Below, in pieces: positions 46,591 to 59,100 of a stretch of DNA of 64,000 bases (the first letter of the stretch is position 1; each line of letters begins with the position of its first letter). The notes beneath the pieces were generated by a model, which ran no database searches, had not been told where the DNA came from, and saw nothing but the letters and a program-made list of their open reading frames with translations. The position numbers and the translations under genes are program-made. The DNA is from Anisus vortex. Taxonomy: Eukaryota; Mollusca; Gastropoda; Planorbidae. The stretch is from the NCBI GenBank assembly GCA_949126835.1, contig CASBPS010000062.1, forward strand, positions 308,501 through 372,500, written 5' to 3'.

Positions 46591-47497
46591 CCGTACGACT
46601 TGAAAAGCAGATTTCTGGTTTTGGCTCCTTTTCTGGCAGTACAAAAGCAGATTTGTGGTTTTGGCTTTTTGCACAATCCGTACAACGACTTGAATAGCAG
46701 ATTTCTTGTTTTGGTGCTTCTGTTCTGGCCGTAAAACAGCAGATTTGTGGTCTTGGCTTCTCTACTGGCCGTACCAAAGCAGATTTGTGGTTTTGGCGTT
46801 TCCACAGTCCGAACAACGACTTGAAAAGCAGATTTCTTGTTTTGGCTCCTTTTCTGGCCGTAAAACAGCAGATTTCTGGTTTTGGCTTTTTTTCTGGCCG
46901 TTCAACGACTTGAAAAGAAGATTTGTGGTTTCAGCTTCTCTTTTGGCCGTAACACAGCAGATTTGTCGTTTTGGCTCTCTCCACAAACCGTACAACGACT
47001 TGACTAGCAGATTTGTGGTAATGGTGCTTCTGTTCTGGCCGTACAACGACTTGAATAGCAGATTTGTGGTTTTGGCTTCTCTTTTCGCCGTAATACAGCA
47101 GTTTTGTGGTTTTGGCTTCTCTACTGGCCGTACAAAAGCAGATTTGTGGTTTTGGCTTCTCCAGAAACCGTACAACGACTTGAAAAGCAGATTTCTGGTT
47201 TTGGCTCCTTTTCTGGCCGTACAAAAGCAGATTTGTGGTTTTTGCTTTTCCACAATCCGTACAACGACTTGAATAGCAGATTTCTTGTTTTGGCTTCTTT
47301 TCTGGCCGTAAAACTGCAGATTTGTGTTTTTGGCTTCTCTACTGGCCGTACAAAAGCAGATTTGTGGTTTTGGCTTCTCCAGAAACCGTACAACGACTTG
47401 AAAAGCAGATTTCTGGTTTTGGTTCCTTTTCTGGCCGTACAAAAGCAGATTTGTGGTTTTTGCTTTTCCACAATCCGTACAACGACTTGAATAGCAG

Positions 47498-48828
47498 ATT
47501 TCTTGTTTTGGCTTCTTTTCTGGCCGTACAACGACTTGAAAAGAAGATTTGTGGTTTTAGCTTCTCTTTTGGCCGTAACACAGCAGATTTATAGTTTTGG
47601 CTCTCTCCACAAACCGTACAACGACTTGAATAGCAGATTTCTTGTTTTGGCTTCTTTTCTGGCCGTACAACGACTTAAAAAGCAGATTTGTGGTTTTGGC
47701 TTCTCCACAAACCGTACAACGACTTGACAAGCAGATTTGTGGTAATGGCGCTTCTGTTCTGGCCGTAGAACGACTTGAATAGCAGATTTGTGGTTTTGGC
47801 TTCTCTTTTCGCCGTGATACAGCAGATTTGTGGTTTTGGCTTCTCTACTGGCCGTACAAAAGCAGATTTGTGGTTTTGGCTTCTCCAGAAACCGTACAAC
47901 GACTTGAAAAGCAGATTTCTGGTTTTGGCTCCTTTTCTGGCCGTACAAAAGCAGATTTGTGGTTTTGGCTTTTTCACAATCCGTACAACGACTTGAATAG
48001 CAGATTTCTGGTTTTGGCTTCTTTTCTGGCCGTACAACGACTTGAAAAGAAGATTTGTGGTTTTAGCTTCTCTTTTGGCCGTAACACAGCAGATTTATGG
48101 TCTTAGCTCTCTCCACAAACCGTACAACGACTTGAATAGCAGATTTCTAGTTTTGGCTTCTTTTCTGGCCGTACAAGGACTTAAAAAGCAGATTTGTGGT
48201 TTTGGCTTCTCCAGAAACCGTACAACGACTTGAAAAGCTGATTTCTGGTTTTGGCTCCTCTTCTGGCCGTACAAAAGCAAATTTGTGGTTTTAGCTTATC
48301 CACAATCCGTACAACGACTTGAATAGCAGATTTCTTGTTTTGGCTTTTTTTCTGGCCGTAAAACAGCAGATTTATGGTTTTGGCTCTCTCCACAAACCGT
48401 ACAACGACTTGAATAGCAGATTTCTAGTTTTGGCTTCTTTTCTGGCCGTACAAGGACTTAAAAAGCAGATTTGTTGTTTTGGCTACTCCACAAACCGTAC
48501 AACGACTTGACTAGCAGATTTGTGGTAATGGTGCTTCTGTTCTGGCCGTACAACGACTTGAATAGCAGATTTGTGGTTTTGGCTTCTCTTTTCGCCGTAA
48601 TACAGCAGATTTGTGGTTTTGGCTTCTCTACTTGCCGTACAAAAGCAGATTTGTGGTTTTGGCTTCTCCAGAAACCGTACAACGACTTGAAAAGCAGATT
48701 TCTGGTTTTGGCTCCTTTTCTGGCCGTACAAAAGCAGATTTGTGGTTTTGGCTTTTCCACAATCCGTACAACGACTTGAATAGCAGATTTCTTGTTTTGG
48801 CTTCTTTTCTGGCCGTAAAACAGCAGAT
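47498..48828 (+). repeat. Higher-order repeat, second copy (3038 bp after 44460)
   Basis: This is the partner of 44460-45790. Parts recur a third time 7463 bp further on (47503 to 54966, 47589 to 55052, 48042 to 55505). Confidence 0.85.
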
Positions 48829-49735
48829 TTGTAGTTTGGGCTTCTCTACTGGCCGTACAAAAGCAGATTTGTGGTTTTGGCGTTTCCACAGTCCGCACAA
48901 CGACTTGAATAGCAGATTTCTTGTTTTGGCTCCTGTTCTGGCCGTAAAACAGCAGATTTCTGGTTTTGGCTTTTTTTCTGGCCGTACAACGACTTGAAAA
49001 GAAGATTTGTGGTTTCATCTTCTCTTTTAGCCGTAACACAGCAGATTTGTGGTAATGGTGCTCTCTCCACAAACCGTACAACGACTTGAATAGCAGATTT
49101 CAAGTTTTGGCTTCTTTTCTGGCCGTACAAGGACTTAAAAAGCAGATTTGTTGTTTTGGCTTCTCCACAAACCGTACAACGACTTGACTAGCAGATGTGT
49201 GGTAATGGTGCTTCTGTTCTGGCCGTACAACGACTTGAAAAGAAGATTTGTTGTTTTATCTTCTCTTTTAGCCGTAACACAGCAGATTTGTGGTTTTGGA
49301 TCTCTCCACAAACCGTACAACGACTTGAATAGCAGATTTCAAGTTTTGGCTTCTTTTCTGGCCGTACAAGGACTTAAAAAGCAGATTTGTTGTTTTGGCT
49401 TCTCCACAAACCGTACAACGACTTGACTAGCAGATGTGTGGTAATGGTGCTTCTGTTCTGGCCGTACAACGACTTGAATAGCAGATTTGTGGTTTTGGCT
49501 TTTCTTTTCGCCGTAATACAGCAGATTTTTGGTTTTGGCTTTTCTACTGGCCGTACAAAAGCAGATTTGTGGTTTTGGCTTCTCCAGAAACCGTACAACG
49601 ACTTGAAAAGCAGATTTTTGGTTTTGGCTCCTTTTCTGGCCGTACAAAAGCAGATTTGTGGTTTTAGCTTTTCCACAATACGTACAACGACTTGAATAGC
49701 AGATTTCTTGTTTTGGCTTCTTTTCTGGCCGTACA
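48611..49735 (+). repeat. Higher-order repeat, copy recurring at 52510-53634
   Basis: Landmarks match at an offset of 3899 bp (48611 to 52510, 48846 to 52745 and 49148 to 53047). They include TTTGTAGTTTGGG, CAGTCCGCACAACG and GGTAATGGTGCTCTCTCC. A related, shorter copy begins near 50589, and part of the block recurs at an offset of 2050 (51236 to 53286). Confidence 0.83.
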
Positions 49736-49823
49736 ACGACTTGAAAAGAAGATTTGTGGTTTTAGCTTCTCTTTTGGCCGTAACACAGCAGATTTATGGT
49801 TTTGGCTCTCTCCACAAACCGTA

Positions 49824-50477
49824 CAACGACTTGAATAGCAGATTTCTTGTTTTGGCTTCTTTTCTGGCCGTAAAACAGCAGATTTATGGTTTTGGCTCTC
49901 TCCACAAACCGTACAACGACTTGAATAGCAGATTTCTTGTTTTGGCTTTTTTTCTGGCCGTACAACGACTTGAAAAGAAGATTTGTGGTTTCATCTTCTC
50001 TTTTAGCCGTAACACAGCAGATTTGTGGTTTTGGCTCTCTCCACAAACCGTACAACGACTTGAATAGCAGATTTCTAGTTTTGGCTTCTTTTCTGGCCGT
50101 ACAAGGACTTAAAAAGCAGATTTGTTGTTTTGGCTACTCCACAAACCGTACAACGACTTGAATAGCAGATTTCTTGTTTTGGCTTCTTTTCTGGCCGTAA
50201 AACAGCAGATTTATGGTTTTGGCTCTCTCCACAAACCGTACAACGACTTGAATAGCAGATTTCTTGTTTTGGCTTTTTTTCTGGCCGTACAACGACTTGA
50301 AAAGAAGATTTGTGGTTTCATCTTCTCTTTTAGCCGTAACACAGCAGATTTGTGGTTTTGGCTCTCTCCACAAACCGTACAACGACTTGAATAGCAGATT
50401 TCTAGTTTTGGCTTCTTTTCTGGCCGTACAAGGACTTAAAAAGCAGATTTGTTGTTTTGGCTACTCCACAAACCGTA
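49824..50477 (+). repeat. Tandem duplication of a 327-bp, seven-monomer unit
   Basis: Copies at 49824-50150 and 50151-50477 read the same through five 49-bp and two 41-bp monomers, including the TTTCATCTTC and GGCTACTCC variants. The duplication then ends, and the next monomer differs (TTGACTAG). Confidence 0.85.
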
Positions 50478-52509
50478 CAACGACTTGACTAGCAGATTTG
50501 TGGTAATGGTGCTTCTGTTCTGGCCGTACAACGACTTGAATAGCAGATTTCTGGTTTTGGCTTCTCTTTTCGCCGTAATACAGCAGATTTGTGGTTTTGG
50601 CTTCTCTACTTGCCGTACAAAAGCAGATTTGTGGTTTTGGCTTCTCCAGAAACCGTACAACGACTTGAAAAGCAGATTTCTGGTTTTGGCTCCTTTTCTG
50701 GCCGTACAAAAGCAGATTTGTGGTTTTGGCTTTTCCACAATCCGTACAACGACTTGAATAGCAGATTTCTTGTTTTGGCTTCTTTTCTGGCCGTAAAACA
50801 GCAGATTTCTGGTTTTGGCTTTTTTTCTGGCCGTACAACGACTTGAAAAGAAGATTTGTGGTTTCATCTTCTCTTTTAGCCGTAACACAGCAGATTTGTG
50901 GTAATGGTGCTCTCTCCACAAACCGTACAACGACTTGAATAGCAGATTTCAAGTTTTGGCTTCTTTTCTGGCCGTACAAGGACTTAAAAAGCAGATTTGT
51001 TGTTTTGGCTTCTCCACAAACCGTACAACGACTTGACTAGCAGATGTGTGGTAATGGTGCTTCTGTTCTGGCCGTACAACGACTTGAAAAGAAGATTTGT
51101 TGTTTTATCTTCTCTTTTAGCCGTAACACAGCAGATTTGTGGTTTTGGATCTCTCCACAAACCGTACAACGACTTGAATAGCAGATTTCAAGTTTTGGCT
51201 TCTTTTCTGGCCGTACAAGGACTTAAAAAGCAGATTTGTTGTTTTGGCTTCTCCACAAACCGTACAACGACTTGACTAGCAGATGTGTGGTAATGGTGCT
51301 TCTGTTCTGGCCGTACAACGACTTGAATAGCAGATTTGTGGTTTTGGCTTTTCTTTTCGCCGTAATACAGCAGATTTGTGGTTTTGGCTTTTCTACTGGC
51401 CGTACAAAAGCAGATTTGTGGTTTTGGCTTCTCCAGAAACCGTACAACGACTTGAAAAGCAGATTTTTGGTTTTGGCTCCTTTTCTGGCCGTACAAAAGC
51501 AGATTTGTGGTTTTAGCTTTTCCACAATACGTACAACGACTTGAATAGCAGATTTCTTGTTTTGGCTTCTTTTCTGGCCGTACAACGACTTGAAAAGAAG
51601 ATTTGTGGTTTTAGCTTCTCTTTTGGCCGTAACACAGCAGATTTATGGTTTTGGCTCTCTCCACAAACCGTACAACGACTTGAATAGCAGATTTCTTGTT
51701 TTGGCTTCTTTTCTGGCCGTAAAACAGCAGATTTATGGTTTTGGCTCACTCCACAAACCGTAGAACGACTTGAATAGCAGATTTCTTGTTTTGGCTTTTT
51801 TTCTGGCCGTACAACGACTTGAAAAGAAGATTTGTGGTTTCATCTTCTCTTTTAGCCGTAACACAGCAGATTTGTGGTTTTGGCTCTCTCCACAAACCGT
51901 ACAACGACTTGAATAGCAGATTTCAAGTTTTGGCTTCTTTTCTTGCCGTACAAGGACTTAAAAAGCAGATTTGTTGTTTTGGCTTCTCCACAAACCGTAC
52001 AACGACTTGACTAGCAGATGTGTGGTAATGGTGCTTCTGTTCTGGCCGTACAACGACTTGAAAAGAAGATTTGTGGTTTCATCTTCTCTTTTAGCCGTAA
52101 CACAGCAGATTTGTGGTTTTGGCTTCTCTTTTCGCCGTAATACAGCAGATTTGTGGTTTTGGCTTCTCTACTGGCCGTACAAAAGCAGATTTGTGGTTTT
52201 GGCTTCTCCAGAAACCGTACAACGACTTGAAAAGCAGATTTCTGGTTTTGGCTCCTTTTCTGGCCGTACAAAAGCAGATTTGTGGTTTTAGCTTTTCCAC
52301 AATTCGTACAACGACTTGAATAGCAGATTTCTTATTTTGGCTTCTTTTCTGGCCGTAAAACAGCAGATTTATGGTTTTGGCTCTCTCCACAAACCGTACA
52401 ACGACTTGAATAGCAGATTTGTGGTAATGGTGCTTCTGTTCTGGCCGTACAACGACTTGAATAGCAGATTTCTGGTTTTGGCTTCTCTTTTCGCTGTAAT
52501 ACAGCAGAT

Positions 52510-53634
52510 TTGTGGTTTTGGCTTCTCTACTTGCCGTACAAAAGCAGATTTGTGGTTTTGGCTTCTCCAGAAACCGTACAACGACTTGAAAAGCAGATTT
52601 CTGGTTTTGGCTCCTTTTCTGGCCGTACAAAAGCAGATTTGTGGTTTTGGCTTTTCCACAATCCGTACAACGACTTGAATAGCAGATTTCTTGTTTTGGC
52701 TTCTTTTCTGGCCGTAAAACAGCAGATTTGTAGTTTGGGCTTCTCTACTGGCCGTACAAAAGCAGATTTGTGGTTTTGGCGTTTCCACAGTCCGCACAAC
52801 GACTTGAATAGCAGATTTCTTGTTTTGGCTCCTGTTCTGGCCGTAAAACAGCAGATTTCTGGTTTTGGCTTTTTTTCTGGCCGTACAACGACTTGAAAAG
52901 AAGATTTGTGGTTTCATCTTCTCTTTTAGCCGTAACACAGCAGATTTGTGGTAATGGTGCTCTCTCCACAAACCGTACAACGACTTGAATAGCAGATTTC
53001 AAGTTTTGGCTTCTTTTCTGGCCGTACAAGGACTTAAAAAGCAGATTTGTTGTTTTGGCTTCTCCACAAACCGTACAACGACTTGACTAGCAGATGTGTG
53101 GTAATGGTGCTTCTGTTCTGGCCGTACAACGACTTGAAAAGAAGATTTGTTGTTTTATCTTCTCTTTTAGCCGTAACACAGCAGATTTGTGGTTTTGGAT
53201 CTCTCCACAAACCGTACAACGACTTGAATAGCAGATTTCAAGTTTTGGCTTCTTTTCTGGCCGTACAAGGACTTAAAAAGCAGATTTGTTGTTTTGGCTT
53301 CTCCACAAACCGTACAACGACTTGACTAGCAGATGTGTGGTAATGGTGCTTCTGTTCTGGCCGTACAACGACTTGAATAGCAGATTTGTGGTTTTGGCTT
53401 TTCTTTTCGCCGTAATACAGCAGATTTGTGGTTTTGGCTTTTCTACTGGCCGTACAAAAGCAGATTTGTGGTTTTGGCTTCTCCAGAAACCGTACAACGA
53501 CTTGAAAAGCAGATTTTTGGTTTTGGCTCCTTTTCTGGCCGTACAAAAGCAGATTTGTGGTTTTAGCTTTTCCACAATACGTACAACGACTTGAATAGCA
53601 GATTTCTTGTTTTGGCTTCTTTTCTGGCCGTACA
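52510..53634 (+). repeat. Higher-order repeat, second copy of 48611-49735
   Basis: This matches 48611-49735 at an offset of 3899 bp. It is preceded by a GCTGTAATACAG change near 52494 and followed by a version lacking one 90-bp dimer found near 51720. Confidence 0.82.
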
Positions 53635-55492
53635 ACGACTTGAAAAGAAGATTTGTGGTTTTAGCTTCTCTTTTGGCCGTAAAACAGCAGATTTATGGTT
53701 TTGGCTCTCTCCACAAACCGTACAACGACTTGAATAGCAGATTTCTTGTTTTGGCTTTTTTTCTGGCCGTACAACGACTTGAAAAGAAGATTTGTGGTTT
53801 CATCTTCTCTTTTAGCCGTAACACAGCAGATTTGTGGTTTTGGCTCTCTCCACAAACCGTACAACGACTTGAATAGCAGATTTCAAGTTTTGGCTTCTTT
53901 TCTTGCCGTACAAGGACTTAAAAAGCAGATTTGTTGTTTTGGCTTCTCCACAAACCGTACAACGACTTGACTAGCAGATGTGTGGTAATGGTGCTTCTGT
54001 TCTGGCCGTACAACGACTTGAAAAGAAGATTTGTGGTTTCATCTTCTCTTTTAGCCGTAACACAGCAGATTTGTGGTTTTGGCTTCTCTTTTCGCCGTAA
54101 TACAGCAGATTTGTGGTTTTGGCTTCTCTACTGGCCGTACAAAAGCAGATTTGTGGTTTTGGCTTCTCCAGAAACCGTACAACGACTTGAAAAGCAGATT
54201 TCTGGTTTTGGCTCCTTTTCTGGCCGTACAAAAGCAGATTTGTGGTTTTAGCTTTTCCACAATTTGTACAACGACTTGAATAGCAGATTTCTTATTTTGG
54301 CTTCTTTTCTGGCCGTAAAACAGCAGATTTATGGTTTTGGCTCTCTCCACAAACCGTACAACGACTTGAATAGCAGATTTCTAGTTTTGGCTTCTTTTCT
54401 GGCCGTACAAGGACTTAAAAAGTTGATTTGTTGTTTTGGCTTCTCCACAAACCGTACAACGACTTGACTAGCAGATTTGTGGTAATGGTGCTTCTGTTCT
54501 GGCCGTACAACGACTTGAATAGCAGATTTGTGGTTTTGGCTTCTCTTTTCGCCGTAATACAGCAGTTTTGTGGTTTTGGCTTCTCTACTGGCCGTACAAA
54601 AGCAGATTTGTGTTTTGGCTTCTCCAGAAACCGTACAACGACTTGAAAAGCAGATTTCTGGTTTTGGCTCCTTTTCTGGCCGTACAAAAGCAGATTTGTG
54701 GTTTTTGCTTTTCCACAATCCGTACAACGACTTGAATAGCAGATTTCTTGTTTTGGCTTCTTTTCTGGCCGTAAAACTGCAGATTTGTGTTTTTGGCTTC
54801 TCTACTGGCCGTACAAAAGCAGATTTGTGGTTTTGGCTTCTCCAGAAACCGTACAACGACTTGAAAAGCAGATTTCTGGTTTTGGTTCCTTTTCTGGCCG
54901 TACAAAAGCAGATTTGTGGTTTTTTCTTTTCCACAATCCGTACAACGACTTGAATAGCAGATTTCTTGTTTTGGCTTCTTTTCTGGCCGTACAACGACTT
55001 GAAAAGAAGATTTGTGGTTTTAGCTTCTCTTTTGGCCGTAACACAGCAGATTTATGGTTTTGGCTCTCTCCACAAACCGTACAACGACTTGAATAGCAGA
55101 TTTCTTGTTTTGGCTTCTTTTCTGGCCGTACAACGACTTAAAAAGCAGATTTGTGGTTTTGGCTTCTCCACAAACCGTACAACGACTCGACAAGCAGATT
55201 TGTGGTAATGGCGCTTCTGTTCTGGCCGTAGAACGACTTGAATAGCAGATTTGTGGTTTTGGCTTCTCTTTTCGCCGTGATACAGCAGATTTGTGGTTTT
55301 GGCTTCTCTACTGGCCGTACAAAAGCAGATTTGTGGTTTTGGCTTCTCCAGAAACCGTACAACGACTTGAAAAGCAGATTTCTGGTTTTGGCTCCTTTTC
55401 TGGCCGTACAAAAGCAGATTTGTGGTTTTGGCTTTTTCACAATCCGTACAACGACTTGAATAGCAGATTTCTGGTTTTGGCTTCTTTTCTGG

Positions 55493-56144
55493 CCGTACAA
55501 CGACTTGAAAAGAAGATTTGTGGTTTTAGCTTCTCTTTTGGCCGTAACACAGCAGATTTATGGTCTTAGCTCTCTCCACAAACCGTACAACGACTTGAAT
55601 AGCAGATTTCTAGTTTTGGCTTCTTTTCTGGCCGTACAAGGACTTAAAAAGCAGATTTGTGGTTTTGGCTTCTCCAGAAACCGTACAACGACTTGAAAAG
55701 CTGATTTCTGGTTTTGGCTCCTTTTCTGGCCGTACAAAAGCAAATTTGTGGTTTTAGCTTATCCACAATCCGTACAACGACTTGAATAGCAGATTTCTTG
55801 TTTTGGCTTCTTTTCTGGCCGTACAACGACTTAAAAAGAAGATTTGTGGTTTTAGCTTCTCTTTTGGCCGTAACACAGCAGATTTATGGTCTTAGCTCTC
55901 TCCACAAACCGTACAACGACTTGAATAGCAGATTTCTAGTTTTGGCTTCTTTTCTGGCCGTACAAGGACTTAAAAAGCAGATTTGTGGTTTTGGCTTCTC
56001 CAGAAACCGTACAACGACTTGAAAAGCTGATTTCTGGTTTTGGCTCCTTTTCTGGCCGTACAAAAGCAAATTTGTGGTTTTAGCTTATCCACAATCCGTA
56101 CAACGACTTGAATAGCAGATTTCTTGTTTTGGCTTTTTTTCTGG
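55493..56144 (+). repeat. Tandem duplication of a 326-bp unit
   Basis: Copies at 55493-55818 and 55819-56144 match closely, with GGTCTTAGCTC, AAAAGCTGATTTC and AAAAGCAAATTTG variants in both. The second starts with ACTTAAAAAGAAG instead of ACTTGAAAAGAAG. Confidence 0.85.
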
Positions 56145-59100
56145 CCGTAAAACAGCAGATTTATGGTTTTGGCTCTCTCCACAAACCGTACAACGACTTG
56201 AATAGCAGATTTCTAGTTTTGGCTTCTTTTCTGGCCGTACAAGGACTTAAAAAGCAGATTTGTTGTTTTGGCTACTCCACAAACCGTACAACGACTTGAC
56301 TAGCAGATTTGTGGTAATGGTGCTTCTGTTCTGGCCGTACAACGACTTGAATAGCAGATTTGTGGTTTTGGCTTCTCTTTTCGCCGTAATACAGCAGATT
56401 TGTGGTTTTGGCTTCTCTACTTGCCGTACAAAAGCAGATTTGTGGTTTTGGCTTCTCCAGAAATCGTACAACGACTTGAAAAGCAGATTTCTGGTTTTGG
56501 CTCCTTTTCTGGCCGTACAAAAGCAGATTTGTGGTTTTGGCTTTTCCACAATCCGTACAACGACTTGAATAGCAGATTTCTTGTTTTTGCTTCTTTTCTG
56601 GCCGTAAAACAGCAGATTTGTAGTTTGGGCTTCTCTACTGGCCGTACAAAAGCAGATTTGTGGTTTTGGCGTTTCCACAGTCCGCACAACGACTTGAATA
56701 GCAGATTTCTTGTTTTGGCTCCTGTTCTGGCCGTAAAACAGCAGATTTCTGGTTTTGGCTTTTTTTCTGGCCGTACAACGACTTGAAAAGAAGATTTGTG
56801 GTTTCATCTTCTCTTTTAGCCGTAACACAGCAGATTTGTGGTAATGGTGCTCTCTCCACAAACCGTACAACGACTTGAATAGCAGATTTCAAGTTTTGGC
56901 TTCTTTTCTGGCCGTACAAGGACTTAAAAAGCAGATTTGTTGTTTTGGCTTCTCCACAAACCGTACAACGACTTGACTAGCAGATGTGTGGTAATGGTGC
57001 TTCTGTTCTGGCCGTACAACGACTTGAAAAGAAGATTTGTGGTTTTATCTTCTCTTTTAGCCGTAACACAGCAGATTTGTGGTTTTGGATCTCTCCACAA
57101 ACCGTACAACGACTTGAATAGCAGATTTCAAGTTTTGGCTTCTTTTCTGGCCGTACAAGGACTTAAAAAGCAGATTTGTTGTTTTGGCTTCTCCACAAAC
57201 CGTACAACGACTTGACTAGCAGATGTGTGGTAATGGTGCTTCTGTTCTGGCCGTACAACGACTTGAATAGCAGATTTGTGGTTTTGGCTTTTCTTTTCGC
57301 CGTAATACAGCAGATTTGTGGTTTTGGCTTTTCTACTGGCCGTACAAAAGCAGATTTGTGGTTTTGGCTTCTCCAGAAACCGTACAACGACTTGAAAAGC
57401 AGATTTTTGGTTTTGGCTCCTTTTCTGGCCGTACAAAAGCAGATTTGTGGTTTTAGCTTTTCCACAATCCGTACAACGACTTGAATAGCAGATTTCTTGT
57501 TTTGGCTTCTTTTCTGGCCGTACAACGACTTGAAAAGAAGATTTGTGGTTTTAGCTTCTCTTTTGGCCGTAACACAGCAGATTTATGGTTTTGGCTCTCT
57601 CCACAAACCGTACAACGACTTGAATAGCAGATTTCTTGTTTTGGCTTCTTTTCTGGCCGTAAAACAGCAGATTTATGGTTTTGGCTCTCTCCACAAACCG
57701 TACAACGACTTGAATAGCAGATTTCTTGTTTTGGCTTCTTTTCTGGCCGTACAACGACTTGAAAAGAAGATTTGTGGTTTTAGCTTCTCTTTTGGCCGTA
57801 ACACAGCAGATTTATGGTTTTGGCTCTCTCCACAAACCGTACAACGACTTGAATAGCAGATTTCTTGTTTTGGCTTCTTTTCTGGCCGTAAAACAGCAGA
57901 TTTATGGTTTTGGCTCTCTCCACAAACCGTACAACGACTTGAATAGCAGATTTCTAGTTTTGGCTTCTTTTCTGGCCGTACAAGGACTTAAAAAGCAGAT
58001 TTGTGGTTTTGGCTTCTCCAGAAACCGTACAACGACTTGAAAAGCTGATTTCTGGTTTTGGCTCCTTTTCTGGCCGTACAAAAGCAAATTTGTGGTTTTA
58101 GCTTATCCACAATCCGTACAACGACTTGAATAGCAGATTTCTTGTTTTGGCTTTTTTTCTGGCCGTAAAACAGCAGATTTATGGTTTTGGCTCTCTCCAC
58201 AAACCGTACAACGACTTGAATAGCAGATTTCTAGTTTTGGCTTCTTTTCTGGCCGTACAAGGACTTAAAAAGCAGATTTGTTGTTTTGGCTACTCCACAA
58301 ACCGTACAACGACTTGACTAGCAGATTTGTGGTAATGGTGCTTCTGTTCTGGCCGTACAACGACTTGAATAGCAGATTTGTGGTTTTGGCTTCTCTTTTC
58401 GCCGTAATACAGCAGATTTGTGGTTTTGGCTTCTCTACTTGCCGTACAAAAGCAGATTTGTGGTTTTGGCTTCTCCAGAAACCGTACAACGACTTGAAAA
58501 GCAGATTTCTGGTTTTGGCTCCTTTTCTGGCCGTACAAAAGCAGATTTGTGGTTTTGGCTTTTCCACAATCCGTACAACGACTTGAATAGCAGATTTCTT
58601 GTTTTGGCTTCTTTTCTGGCCGTAAAACAGCAGATTTGTAGTTTGGGCTTCTCTACTGGCCGTACAAAAGCAGATTTGTGGTTTTGGCGTTTCCACAGTC
58701 CGCACAACGTCTTGAATAGCAGATTTCTTGTTTTGGCTCCTGTTCTGGCCGTAAAACAGCAGATTTCTGGTTTTGGCTTTTTTTCTGGCCGTACAACGAC
58801 TTGAAAAGAAGATTTGTGGTTTCATCTTCTCTTTTAGCCGTAACACAGCAGATTTGTGGTAATGGTGCTCTCTCCACAAACCGTACAACGACTTGAATAG
58901 CAGATTTCAAGTTTTGGCTTCTTTTCTGGCCGTACAAGGACTTAAAAAGCAGATTTGTTGTTTTGGCTTCTCCACAAACCGTACAACGACTTGACTAGCA
59001 GATGTGTGGTAATGGTGCTTCTGTTCTGGCCGTACAACGACTTGAAAAGAAGATTTGTGGTTTTATCTTCTCTTTTAGCCGTAACACAGCAGATTTGTGG

